The notes under the pieces are model-generated. The model saw only the letters and a list, made by a program, of their open reading frames with translations, did no database searches and was not told where the DNA came from. A DNA stretch of 44,093 nt from UBA583 sp964429995 (GTDB lineage Archaea > Nanobdellota > Nanobdellia > Woesearchaeales > UBA583): the NCBI GenBank assembly GCA_964429995.1, contig CAYSDY010000006.1:1-44093 (forward strand). The letters are read 5' to 3'. A program made the position numbers and the translations under genes. The stretch's first letter is position 1; each line of letters starts with the position of its first letter. Positions 16,272-23,941 of this stretch are shown here, one piece after another.

Positions 16272-16951
16272 ATCATTTCATATTTTTTTATATTGAATTC
16301 TTTTAGAAAAATATCTAAAAGCTCGCAAATATCCTGTTTATTTAACACGCTTTTTTCCTTAAATACAAATGTTAAATCGCCTTTTCCATTAATAAAAAAG
16401 AAGTATTTATCGTCATCAAGTATTGTAATAGAATTGTGAATATTAAATCTTTGTTTTAATTTTTTAAAATCATTGGGCATATTTATGAAATAGTTTGAAT
16501 CTACTACAGAATTATCATCTTTTTTTAATTCCCAATTGTGATAGTATGCTATTGTTAGAATCCTTTTTAGTATTTTGTTTTTTGTTATGAATCCACAACA
16601 TTCATCCCTTTTTACAATTTCTTCTATTATATCATTAACACTAACATTTTTTATTTGTTTTTTAAGTTTTAAATACGCATGATGAATCTGAAGATTAAGA
16701 AAGTTTGGACCTAAATATCTTTTCATATCATGGTCTTTTAGTTCTTTTAGGAAAAAATCATATGAAAAAACAAATATCCCTTTATGTTCTTTGTTATCGT
16801 CTTTAAAATATATCAGTTCTTGGTCCACTTCTTTTTCATTATTAAGCCTATCCAAGCTAACTACTACGTTTTTAGAACGAATCAATGAACGTAAAAATCC
16901 GTATTTATCTATGTAATGATCTATTTTTTCAGAAAAACTTTCTTCATTCAT
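16268..16951 (-). CDS. Unknown 227-residue protein heading a peptidase operon
   Basis: I recognise no family. The protein is soluble, rich in Lys, Asp and Asn, with no signal peptide or membrane helix. It contains KRDECCGFITKNKILKRILT in the middle and a beta-rich C-terminal part (DDDKYFFFINGKGDLTFVFK). It is translationally coupled to the metallopeptidase through a 4-nt overlap, and rhomboid is next. The operon position suggests a regulator or adaptor of the two proteases, but nothing in the sequence proves it. A TATA-like box about 25 nt upstream supports the start. Confidence 0.7.
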   Translation of the reverse strand: MNEESFSEKIDHYIDKYGFLRSLIRSKNVVVSLDRLNNEKEVDQELIYFKDDNKEHKGIFVFSYDFFLKELKDHDMKRYLGPNFLNLQIHHAYLKLKKQIKNVSVNDIIEEIVKRDECCGFITKNKILKRILTIAYYHNWELKKDDNSVVDSNYFINMPNDFKKLKQRFNIHNSITILDDDKYFFFINGKGDLTFVFKEKSVLNKQDICELLDIFLKEFNIKKYEMI

Positions 16952-16971
16952 ATATTTGTGTTACATTTCTA

Positions 16972-16982
16972 AATTTATAAAA
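16972..16982 (-). promoter_or_regulatory. TATA-like box for the peptidase operon
   Basis: TTTTATAAATT on the minus strand is centred about 25 nt before the start codon at 16951. Confidence 0.5.
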
Positions 16983-17065
16983 TTTTGTTTAAACAAAATC
17001 AAGTAACTAATATCTAATAAAAACATCTTAACACAAGAACAGTTGTTGTTAAAAAAAATTTAAAA

Positions 17066-17437
17066 TTATTTCTGGCTTATACAACTACATGTATTGTAAC
17101 CTTCTTTTATTCCTTCTTCAATCTTTACAAAATGCACCCTGTTTGTTGGTTTTATGTTTTTTGCAAATGGACAATTTGAATAATGAAGCTTTTTTGATTC
17201 AAGATTTCCTATATATTCGTTATTTTCCTTCTCTGAATAATTCTTAAGTTCCTTATAAGCTTCTTTTCCACGTACAAGCCTTAATTCTTGTTCTAAAACA
17301 AGCATTTTTTCTTTTAGTAATTTAATATCTTCCTTGTTTCTATCTGTAAATATGAATAATTTACTCATATCTGATTTTACACGAACAAATGCCTCATAAA
17401 TCTTTACGAACTCTCTTATGATTTCATCTTTTACCAT
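17066..17437 (-). CDS. Coiled-coil protein with Ada-like metal-binding C-terminal domain
   Basis: The open frame reaches 17527. A TATA-like box at 17461-17470 sits inside that extension, so I place the start at 17437 (MVKDEIIREF). That gives 123 residues. The first 70 residues are strongly helical and charged, probably a coiled coil. The end reads EYIGNLESKKLHYSNCPFAK, then NRVHFVKIEEGIKEGYNTC. This matches the zinc-binding fold seen in Ada and in many small envelope proteins (YxGNxxSxxxHxxxCxxA, then GYxxCxxC). Here the second pair reads CSC. The role is unknown; a nucleic-acid or metal-sensing function is possible. Confidence 0.75.
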   Translation of the reverse strand: MVKDEIIREFVKIYEAFVRVKSDMSKLFIFTDRNKEDIKLLKEKMLVLEQELRLVRGKEAYKELKNYSEKENNEYIGNLESKKLHYSNCPFAKNIKPTNRVHFVKIEEGIKEGYNTCSCISQK

Positions 17438-17460
17438 TATACAGTAATAATATATCTTAT

Positions 17461-17470
17461 TATTTATAAA
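17461..17470 (-). promoter_or_regulatory. TATA-like box for the Ada-like protein
   Basis: TTTATAAATA on the minus strand is centred about 29 nt before the chosen start at 17437 and decides against the longer frame. Confidence 0.5.
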
Positions 17471-17545
17471 TCTATCCCTTTTTGTCACTAAAGGTAACAA
17501 CATACCAAACAAAAAGATTAATAACACATAACCATTATTATATGT

Positions 17546-18724
17546 ATGGAAAGTTTTGAAAATTTGGGAATATGTTGGTCTATACTTGAAGCAATAAAGA
17601 AAAAGGGATATGTATCACCAACAGAAATACAAAAAAAGGTGATTCCGTTATCCCTTGAAAATAAAAATATTATAGCTGCTTCACCAACTGGTTCAGGAAA
17701 AACTATGGCTTTTGCTGTTTGTGCAATACAAAAAACATATCAAGACAAAGGATTGCAAACTTTAATACTTGTACCCACAAAAGAATTAGCAAACCAGATA
17801 TATGAGGAAATCAGTTTCTTTTCAGCTTTAAGAAACATTTATATAAATAAAATTTCAGGAGGACAACCTGCAACTTTGAAAAAATATGATGATATATTAA
17901 AATCAAACATACTTATATCAACACCAAAAATACTTTTAGAATATGTTGATAAATTTAACTTATCGCTTAATGGAATAAAAACACTAATATTAGATGAAGC
18001 TGACAGTCTTATATGTTCAGATTTTGAAGATGATATTGTTAAAATACTTGAAAAAATTCCAAGAACAAGGCAAACATTAATGTTTTCTGCAACTATGACA
18101 CTTGATATTGCAAAAAGAGCAAATAAATATATGAGAAGTCCTATAAAAGTTTATGCAGGAAACAGGATAGAACCTAAAAAATTAAAACAATTTTTCTACA
18201 AAGTTGATTCAAAAAAGAAATTTTCATTATTGTTACATCTTATAAAAACAGAAAAGAGCGGTTTATCTATAATATTTACAAATAGGACTGATACAGCGAT
18301 ATTTCTTCAAAAAAATCTTAAATCAATAGATGGAATGGAAACAGGACTAATCACTGGAGATATGTCCAACAATAAAAGAAAAAGTGTTATTGATGATTTT
18401 TTAAACAACAAGTTGGATATACTTGTATCTACTGATGTTATTGCCAGGGGAATAGATTTTGAAAATGTAACACATATATATAATTATAACATGCCAAATG
18501 ATGACTTAAAATACATACATAGAATTGGAAGGACTGCAAGAGCTGGAAATAGTGGAAAAGTTATAAATCTTGTTTCAGATAAAGATGTTGAAAAACTGGT
18601 AAATGTAATAAATAAACAAAAGATAAGTATGGCACAAAAATCGCTACCAGAATTTGAAGTTAACGATGCTGTACAAATAAAAATAAATAAAGATAAATAC
18701 AAAAAACATTCAAAAAAATTGTAA
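17546..18724 (+). CDS. DEAD-box RNA helicase
   Basis: This 392-residue protein has the complete set of DEAD-box motifs. They are a Q motif (GYVSPTEIQKKVIP), ASPTGSGKT, PTKELA, SGG, STP, LDEAD, SAT, IIFTN, a TG motif, TDVIARGID and HRIGRTARAG. It should unwind short RNA duplexes or remodel RNA-protein complexes. The C-terminal tail is short and basic (KINKDKYKKHSKKL) without an extra domain, so it is a minimal core helicase. It is divergent from the Ada-like gene and converges on the repeat-protein gene. Confidence 0.95.
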   Translation: MESFENLGICWSILEAIKKKGYVSPTEIQKKVIPLSLENKNIIAASPTGSGKTMAFAVCAIQKTYQDKGLQTLILVPTKELANQIYEEISFFSALRNIYINKISGGQPATLKKYDDILKSNILISTPKILLEYVDKFNLSLNGIKTLILDEADSLICSDFEDDIVKILEKIPRTRQTLMFSATMTLDIAKRANKYMRSPIKVYAGNRIEPKKLKQFFYKVDSKKKFSLLLHLIKTEKSGLSIIFTNRTDTAIFLQKNLKSIDGMETGLITGDMSNNKRKSVIDDFLNNKLDILVSTDVIARGIDFENVTHIYNYNMPNDDLKYIHRIGRTARAGNSGKVINLVSDKDVEKLVNVINKQKISMAQKSLPEFEVNDAVQIKINKDKYKKHSKKL

Positions 18725-18857
18725 TTTTATTCCTTTGAATACTCCACTGCTCTGCTGTGAAGATGAATCATAAATTTCTTAAATTTGTTTTATTTTTTGA
18801 TTGGCTTAATGAATTAAAAATCTTATTATGATTTAATAGTAAATTAAAATTTTTGAT

Positions 18858-20498
18858 TTATTTTTTCTTTTTTATAAAATCAATTCCAAAATTATCTTTT
18901 TTTGTAACGTTTCTGTTATTTCTATTTAAGTGTTTTTTAGTGTTATTTGATCCAATCTTTATAACATCAAGCTTTAAAAGTAAAAAACCTATTATGCAAA
19001 CAATTACTAAAAGCAATATTGTAAGCACTATTATGTTAAAACTTTTTGAAACTTTAAAGTTATCTGAATCAGTTGTTTGAGATGATGAAATGCCTGGTGT
19101 TAGTGTAATATTTTCTTTTTCTTTTAAATTGTTCATATCCTCATTACTTTTTGAAGAATTTATTGCGAACTGTTCATTGTTTGCGTATATGATATTTACT
19201 TGCTGTTCATTAGCTGAATTTGATGAAGGATTATTTAAAGAACTCTGTGAATCTTTTTTATGTTCCTCATTGATATCATATTTTACTGTTTTTACGTTCT
19301 GATGCTCTTTGCTATCTATAAGTTCATCTTTTTGTTTGTCATTGTTACTGCTAAATATCATTATTGAAAACTTGTCAAGTTTTTGATTGCAAACAACCTC
19401 AAAGCTTTCAGCAAACTCATTCTCTATTCTTAAATCACTTCTTTTGCTGTTAGAAGAGAAAATATAATTTTTCCTTTGTTTTACACTATCAATATATATG
19501 TCACATTCTATTTCATCTCTACTTGCAAATTCATTGAATATCTCAACCAAGAAGTCGTAATCTGCATTATTTGCCTTATAAGTTATCTTATCCTCATTTT
19601 TGTAGGTTTGCTGATCTATTTTATCACCATCTTCATCATACACCCTTAAATCAATATTATCTAGATCATAATTGCATTTAAATTCAAATTTTTTTTTAAA
19701 ATTTTTAACTATTTTTAGATCTGATGAATCGCTATACTTATCAAATTCAAATTCAAATTCATTGTCATCATCTATGATTAAATCACAATCTACAACTTTG
19801 TTGTCAAAACTATGCTTTATGTCGAATCTTAACTCATATTTATATTCTGAATTTTCATACTCATAACTAAATGTTTTTTTGTCTGTATACTTTTCTTCAT
19901 ATATTTTATTTTCTTCATCATCGTAAACCCTTAATCTTATCGTATCTATTTGTTTATTACATTCAAAATCCATATTGTCTTTGTAATTTCTTTGTATTGT
20001 AAGAGATTTATCTTCTGTATCCTCATCAAAAACAAATTCAATTGGACTTTTACCATCAATTGTAAGATCACATGTTATTTTACTTGAAAAGTCATGTTGT
20101 ATGATTATTTCAAACCAATCATTATCCTTGTCAACCTGTTCAAGATAATATATGATTTTATCTTCGTATTTGTATGATTTTTTATCAAATAATTTATCTT
20201 TTCTATCGTATATATATAGGGTTATCTTATCTAACTCATCATCACATGAAATATCAAGCTTTTCTTCAAAATAGTTTTCATATTCAAGATCTTCATAACT
20301 ACTATCATCATTAAACCTTAAAGTTTTTTTACTGTCATCATATCTTATATCACACCGAATCTCCTCATCATCATCAAAATCATGATCCACAACTATCTTA
20401 AATTTGTATTCATCTACGCCATTTACCGATGTTATGATACTACCAGCAATACTTACCAAAAAAAATGATAAGATAAACAATCTTGTTATTATTTTCAT
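18858..20498 (-). CDS. Secreted, membrane-anchored acidic protein with four Cys-pair repeats
   Basis: I start the gene at 20498 (MKIITRLFILSFFLVSIAGS) because a good signal peptide begins there and a TTTATAAAT box lies about 26 nt upstream; the longer frame to 20555 lacks both. The mature part has four repeats of about 85-95 residues, from about residue 30 to 390. Each has a strand ending in CD (CDIRYDD, CDLTIDG, CDLIIDD, CDIYIDS) and a later C-x5-6-hydrophobic-x-hydrophobic strand (FECNKQIDTIRLRVYDDEEN type). A polar linker and a single C-terminal helix (FNIIVLTILLLVIVCIIGFL) follow, with a basic tail inside the cell. I know no family for the repeat. It is probably a cell-surface stalk with one disulfide per repeat. 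Confidence 0.8.
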   Translation of the reverse strand: MKIITRLFILSFFLVSIAGSIITSVNGVDEYKFKIVVDHDFDDDEEIRCDIRYDDSKKTLRFNDDSSYEDLEYENYFEEKLDISCDDELDKITLYIYDRKDKLFDKKSYKYEDKIIYYLEQVDKDNDWFEIIIQHDFSSKITCDLTIDGKSPIEFVFDEDTEDKSLTIQRNYKDNMDFECNKQIDTIRLRVYDDEENKIYEEKYTDKKTFSYEYENSEYKYELRFDIKHSFDNKVVDCDLIIDDDNEFEFEFDKYSDSSDLKIVKNFKKKFEFKCNYDLDNIDLRVYDEDGDKIDQQTYKNEDKITYKANNADYDFLVEIFNEFASRDEIECDIYIDSVKQRKNYIFSSNSKRSDLRIENEFAESFEVVCNQKLDKFSIMIFSSNNDKQKDELIDSKEHQNVKTVKYDINEEHKKDSQSSLNNPSSNSANEQQVNIIYANNEQFAINSSKSNEDMNNLKEKENITLTPGISSSQTTDSDNFKVSKSFNIIVLTILLLVIVCIIGFLLLKLDVIKIGSNNTKKHLNRNNRNVTKKDNFGIDFIKKKK

Positions 20499-20519
20499 AT
20501 TTATGTGATGAAAAGAAGC

Positions 20520-20528
20520 TTTATAAAT
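20520..20528 (-). promoter_or_regulatory. TATA-like box for the four-repeat surface protein
   Basis: ATTTATAAA on the minus strand is centred about 26 nt before the start at 20498. Confidence 0.5.
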
Positions 20529-20663
20529 TTTGAGTTTCACTTCTGATAGAGTCATTGATAAATGAATCTATTTTATAATAAAAAATGATAAAAAACGCAA
20601 CATAGGCTTAAATTTTTTGATTTTTTGCAAAATGAGGTATATATTTTTATTTTTGATATTTGA

Positions 20664-21524
20664 TTACATTAACACTTGTGGGAAAAATAAAAGCATAACA
20701 CCTATGATAAACATAATTACTCCTCCAACTATTTTGGATATGCTTGAATATTGTTCAAGTTTTGGAGAATTAAATGCACTTAATGCAAATGCAAATATTA
20801 TAAAATCATCAAGCATAAAAAAGAAATTGTATACAAGTATGTACATATATTTTGAAAATACTGAAACATCTGCTATTGCAAGCATTTGTGTAAAAACTGC
20901 TGGTAAGCCTGCAGAACATATGAACTCTACTGAATTTACACCTATTGCAAGAATTATTGTTGCAATAATTGTAAAAAAATTTAATGGAGAGTTTACTATA
21001 TCTTTAACTTTAAATATTATTCTTTTTCTTGATTCAAAATTATTAACTTTACATTCAACTTTACCTTTGTCTTTTATGTAACTATATATGGTACTTATTC
21101 CAAACCATAATGCAATACCTCCAACAATTGGCATAATAATACCTGATATTGGAATAAACCATCTGTAAAGTTCAAACCAGCCTGCAAGAATCATAAAATA
21201 CATTATGGCTTCTGTAAGCACAAATGTTCCTGTTATAAAAAACATCTTTTTCTTGTCTTTTAAGGTTGATATTAGTGTTATAAGGTATATTAAAACCCAC
21301 ATCGCACATGGATTAAAACCATCAACAAGACCTATTATTACTGCAGAAAAGAAAAGTGATGTACTTTTTAAATCTATACTTTTACCAAATAGATTGATGT
21401 TTCCATCAACATTTATAGAAGAATCAAAATCATTGCTTTTTATTATAAAATAGAAGGATAAAAGTAAAATAAAAACTAAAAATGCAAATATATGGTATGT
21501 ATATTTTTTAATTTTGACTGACAT
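20664..21524 (-). CDS. CcdA/DsbD-type membrane thiol-disulfide transporter
   Basis: After one N-terminal helix the protein has the six-helix CcdA-like core. Its two conserved cysteines lie in VDGFNPCAMWVL (residues about 66-77) and FICSAGLPAVF. The GFNPC and C-x-x-GLPAV contexts match the cytochrome c biogenesis/DsbD transmembrane family, which passes electrons from cytoplasmic thioredoxin to outside thiol proteins. The gene overlaps the thioredoxin-like gene by 17 nt. It probably maintains the redox state of the many Cys-containing exported proteins in this genome, for example the thrombospondin-repeat protein; that target is inferred. Confidence 0.85.
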   Translation of the reverse strand: MSVKIKKYTYHIFAFLVFILLLSFYFIIKSNDFDSSINVDGNINLFGKSIDLKSTSLFFSAVIIGLVDGFNPCAMWVLIYLITLISTLKDKKKMFFITGTFVLTEAIMYFMILAGWFELYRWFIPISGIIMPIVGGIALWFGISTIYSYIKDKGKVECKVNNFESRKRIIFKVKDIVNSPLNFFTIIATIILAIGVNSVEFICSAGLPAVFTQMLAIADVSVFSKYMYILVYNFFFMLDDFIIFAFALSAFNSPKLEQYSSISKIVGGVIMFIIGVMLLFFPQVLM

Positions 21525-22008
21525 TTTTTAAAAGTTCCTCCTCTATCATATTTATTATTTTCTCACCAGTTGTTGAACGCGTATAATACCCTCTAACATG
21601 CTGACTGCCTATAATTGTTACAGGCACTGATATGGTTGAATTATCAAAATCCTTAAGGTCTTTTGTAAGATCAAAGTACAAATCAAGTGATTTTTTATCT
21701 GAAATTTCATACTCTAATATGTTTATATTTTTAAATTTTTCATAAAGTTCTTCAAATAATTTTTCTTCTTCTTTACAATGTGGACAAGTTTTTGAATAAA
21801 AAAAATATATGTTTAATTTGTCTTCATCTTCTTTTGGATCTTTCGAGTCTTTATTTTTATCCAAATTATTCATGTAAAAAGATAATAGAACCGCAAATAA
21901 AACACAAATAGCTATAATTATCTTTGCCCAAGGAATGTTTTTTTGATTTTTGTTAACATTGTCATTACTTTTTTCTTGAGGTTTTTTTTTATTCTTGCTT
22001 TTGCTCAT
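21508..22008 (-). CDS. Membrane-anchored thioredoxin/glutaredoxin-like protein
   Basis: The start is placed at 22008 (MSKSKNKKKP), supported by a TATA-like box about 27 nt upstream. A longer frame to 22020 adds four residues. One membrane helix (about residues 27-45) is followed by a polar linker and a thioredoxin fold. The fold begins LNIYFFYSKTCPHCKEEEKL, with a CPHC active site, and has the cis-proline strand SVPVTIIGSQHVRGY. The domain should face outward. It overlaps the CcdA-like gene, so the two form a redox relay in one operon. Whether it reduces or oxidises substrates cannot be told from sequence. Confidence 0.87.
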   Translation of the reverse strand: MSKSKNKKKPQEKSNDNVNKNQKNIPWAKIIIAICVLFAVLLSFYMNNLDKNKDSKDPKEDEDKLNIYFFYSKTCPHCKEEEKLFEELYEKFKNINILEYEISDKKSLDLYFDLTKDLKDFDNSTISVPVTIIGSQHVRGYYTRSTTGEKIINMIEEELLKNVSQN

Positions 22009-22028
22009 AAAAACTAACAATAATAAAT

Positions 22029-22041
22029 TTTATTTAAATAT
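22029..22041 (-). promoter_or_regulatory. TATA-like box for the thioredoxin-CcdA operon
   Basis: ATATTTAAATAAA on the minus strand is centred about 27 nt before the start at 22008. Confidence 0.45.
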
Positions 22042-22090
22042 ATCTGTTTAAATTGCTTTTTTTATTTTGTACTATTCAATAAGAGTTAAT

Positions 22091-22102
22091 TTTTTTTAAA
22101 AA
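22091..22102 (+). promoter_or_regulatory. TATA-like box for gpsA
   Basis: TTTTTTTAAAAA is centred about 25 nt before the ATG at 22123. Confidence 0.4.
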
Positions 22103-22122
22103 CATAAAAACCATCTTTACTT

Positions 22123-23097
22123 TTGATGATAAAAAATATATTAATTGTAGGAGCAGGTAATTTTGGATTTGCTTTTTCCAAAATGCTTTCAGAACATGCT
22201 GATTCTACAATAAAAATAACTATATTTGACAAAAATTGTGATACAATAAAAAAGATTAAAGATAAAAAATATTTAAAAAGAGTAATGATTGCAGAAAAAA
22301 TAGAATTAGGATATGATCTTATCGTTTTTGCAATACCATCTGAGTATATTAAATCTTTTCTTGTACAGAATAAGGATAAAATTTTGAGCGATTGTGTATT
22401 TTTAAATTTATCAAAGGGTTTTGATTCAAAATCATCAAAACTTATATCTGAAATAGTTGATGAAATGAATTTTAAAAATGATTTTGTACATATCGGGGGA
22501 GGAAGTATTGCAAATGATATGATATCAAATAAACCAATAGGACTTACTATTGCATCAAATAATATTAAACTTGCATATGAGATCAGAAATCTTTTTGAAC
22601 AATCTAATATTATGTGTCAAGTATCAACTGATGTTTTAGGAGTACAATTGTGTGGAATATGTAAAAATATTGCATCAATAGGAGCTGGAATTGTTGATGA
22701 GTATTACAAATGTGATAGTTCTAAAGCCCTATATGTCTCACTTATAAATCAGGAAATATTAAAATTTGTTCAGATATGGCAGATAAGACAAAATACTTTT
22801 GATTTTGCGTCTTTTGCTTGGTCAACTGATCTTTTAGGAAGCTGTTATGGTCAATCAAGAAATAGGTTGTTTGGAATAAATATTGCAAAAAAAATTAAAA
22901 ATTCTTGTTTAAATACAAAAATAAATAACAACCTAATAATTAGCAAGATTTTAAAAGAACAACCTACAATTGAAGGATATTACGCCCTAAAATATGCATT
23001 TGCATTAATAAAGAATAATAAACTTAACCTTCCATTAATTGAGAAAATGTATAGAATACTGTATCTTAACTCTAAAGAATTAGATATATTAAGTTAA
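22123..23097 (+). CDS. gpsA: NAD(P)-dependent glycerol-3-phosphate dehydrogenase
   Basis: GpsA makes sn-glycerol-3-phosphate from dihydroxyacetone phosphate. The N-terminal Rossmann motif is VGAGNFGFAFSKML. LNLSKGFD, GICKNIASIGAGI (with the catalytic lysine) and GSCYGQSRNRLFG follow in the normal order. PTIEGYYALKYAF closes the C-terminal helical domain. One motif deviates: GGGSIANDM where GPSxAxE is usual. Length (324 aa) is normal. The G3P product is the bacterial lipid backbone; archaea normally build lipids on the opposite enantiomer. tpiA in the same window could supply its substrate. A stem-loop with a T-run follows the gene. Confidence 0.92.
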   Translation: MMIKNILIVGAGNFGFAFSKMLSEHADSTIKITIFDKNCDTIKKIKDKKYLKRVMIAEKIELGYDLIVFAIPSEYIKSFLVQNKDKILSDCVFLNLSKGFDSKSSKLISEIVDEMNFKNDFVHIGGGSIANDMISNKPIGLTIASNNIKLAYEIRNLFEQSNIMCQVSTDVLGVQLCGICKNIASIGAGIVDEYYKCDSSKALYVSLINQEILKFVQIWQIRQNTFDFASFAWSTDLLGSCYGQSRNRLFGINIAKKIKNSCLNTKINNNLIISKILKEQPTIEGYYALKYAFALIKNNKLNLPLIEKMYRILYLNSKELDILS

Positions 23098-23190
23098 AAA
23101 GAGTTTGAAAAACTATAAGATTTTCCCTAATTTATTAGAATATCGTTTTCTAAAATCCCATATTTAAGTTCTTAAAACACTCTTTTTTTT
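23096..23190 (+). terminator. Long stem-loop with T-run after gpsA
   Basis: AAAAAGAGT at 23096-23104 pairs exactly with ACTCTTTTT at 23179-23187, which runs on into more T. A smaller inverted repeat, TTAGAA and TTCTAA, lies inside the loop. It overlaps the gpsA stop codon. This could terminate gpsA transcription or be a structured 3' end. Confidence 0.35.
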
Positions 23191-23294
23191 ACATTTTAAT
23201 CTTATTTTATATCTACAAATAAAAGACAACACCTAATTATTACTTTTTTAAAATTAAATAAACTTAATAATATTTAAAAATGTGATAATACATA

Positions 23295-23717
23295 ATGGAT
23301 AAAGGTTTAGATAAATTTTATTTAAAGAATGGGAAAGAGCTTGACGGCTTAAGGGCATTAGCTATGGAATTGTCAGAAATGGCTGATGATATTTTTTCAC
23401 ATCATGTTAATGAAGAAAGAAATGATTTTGCAAATTGGATAAAATACTCTCTTAAAGAAGAAAAACTTGCAGAACGAATGGATAAGGTTATTACAAGGGT
23501 TGAATTAGAGTTAGAAATTTTAAGACATCTTATAAAAAATGATAAGAAAAAACTGATTAAAGAAGTTGATGCTGTTAAGGATTCTAGTAGTGTTGTTCCA
23601 AAGAAAGCTATAACTAAAAAAAAAGTTGTAGCAGTAAAAAAAACAGAAGGTGTTTTGCCTGAGAATAAAAATACTAAGAGAAAAAGTGTTGTTAAAAAGA
23701 AACCTGCTCAACTTTAA
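23295..23717 (+). CDS. DUF5752-like protein with Lys-rich tail
   Basis: Residues 1-80 match the DUF5752 pattern: FYLKNGKELDGLRALAMELS, then FSHHVNEERNDFANWIKYSL, a helical domain common in DPANN and other archaea. From about residue 85 to the end the protein is a disordered basic tail with repeated KKK, KKKVV and KRK patches, like histone H1-type or nucleic-acid-binding tails. The function of the domain is not known to me. The tail suggests a nucleic-acid or chromatin association, which is inferred. The gene has its own upstream A/T-rich promoter region and faces the 1043-residue protein gene. Confidence 0.8.
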   Translation: MDKGLDKFYLKNGKELDGLRALAMELSEMADDIFSHHVNEERNDFANWIKYSLKEEKLAERMDKVITRVELELEILRHLIKNDKKKLIKEVDAVKDSSSVVPKKAITKKKVVAVKKTEGVLPENKNTKRKSVVKKKPAQL

Positions 23718-23728
23718 ACATTAAAAAT

Positions 23729-23770
23729 AAACCTTTCTTTTAGTTTTGTTTTATTTGTTTTTTATTTTTT
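23729..23770 (+). terminator. T-rich termination region between converging genes
   Basis: Several T-runs (CTTTCTTTTAG, TTTGTTTTTTATTTTTTATAG) follow the DUF5752 gene. Archaeal RNA polymerase terminates at such tracts without needing a hairpin. The rest of 23718-23941 shows no gene. Confidence 0.35.
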
Positions 23771-23941
23771 ATAGTAAGATATTTTTTTATATATATCAGT
23801 TAAATTAGGTTGATGTTTTAATAATTGCTGTTTAGTATCTTAAAACCTTGTTGATAGTTATGAATATCTTAGAATTTTTGATTCATTATTTGTAGTGTAA
23901 TACTAAAGAACTGTGCAAAAATAAGATTATTGAGTAAAGTA

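Noticed and set aside
18484..19302. Several open frames opposite the helicase and the four-repeat protein
   Set aside because: All lie inside well-supported genes on the other strand and show only hydrophobic low-complexity translations.
20502..20545. C/D-box RNA-like pattern (GTGATGA followed by CTGA)
   Set aside because: The flanks do not pair to form the terminal stem, internal C'/D' boxes are missing, and the stretch includes the TATA-like box of the minus-strand gene.
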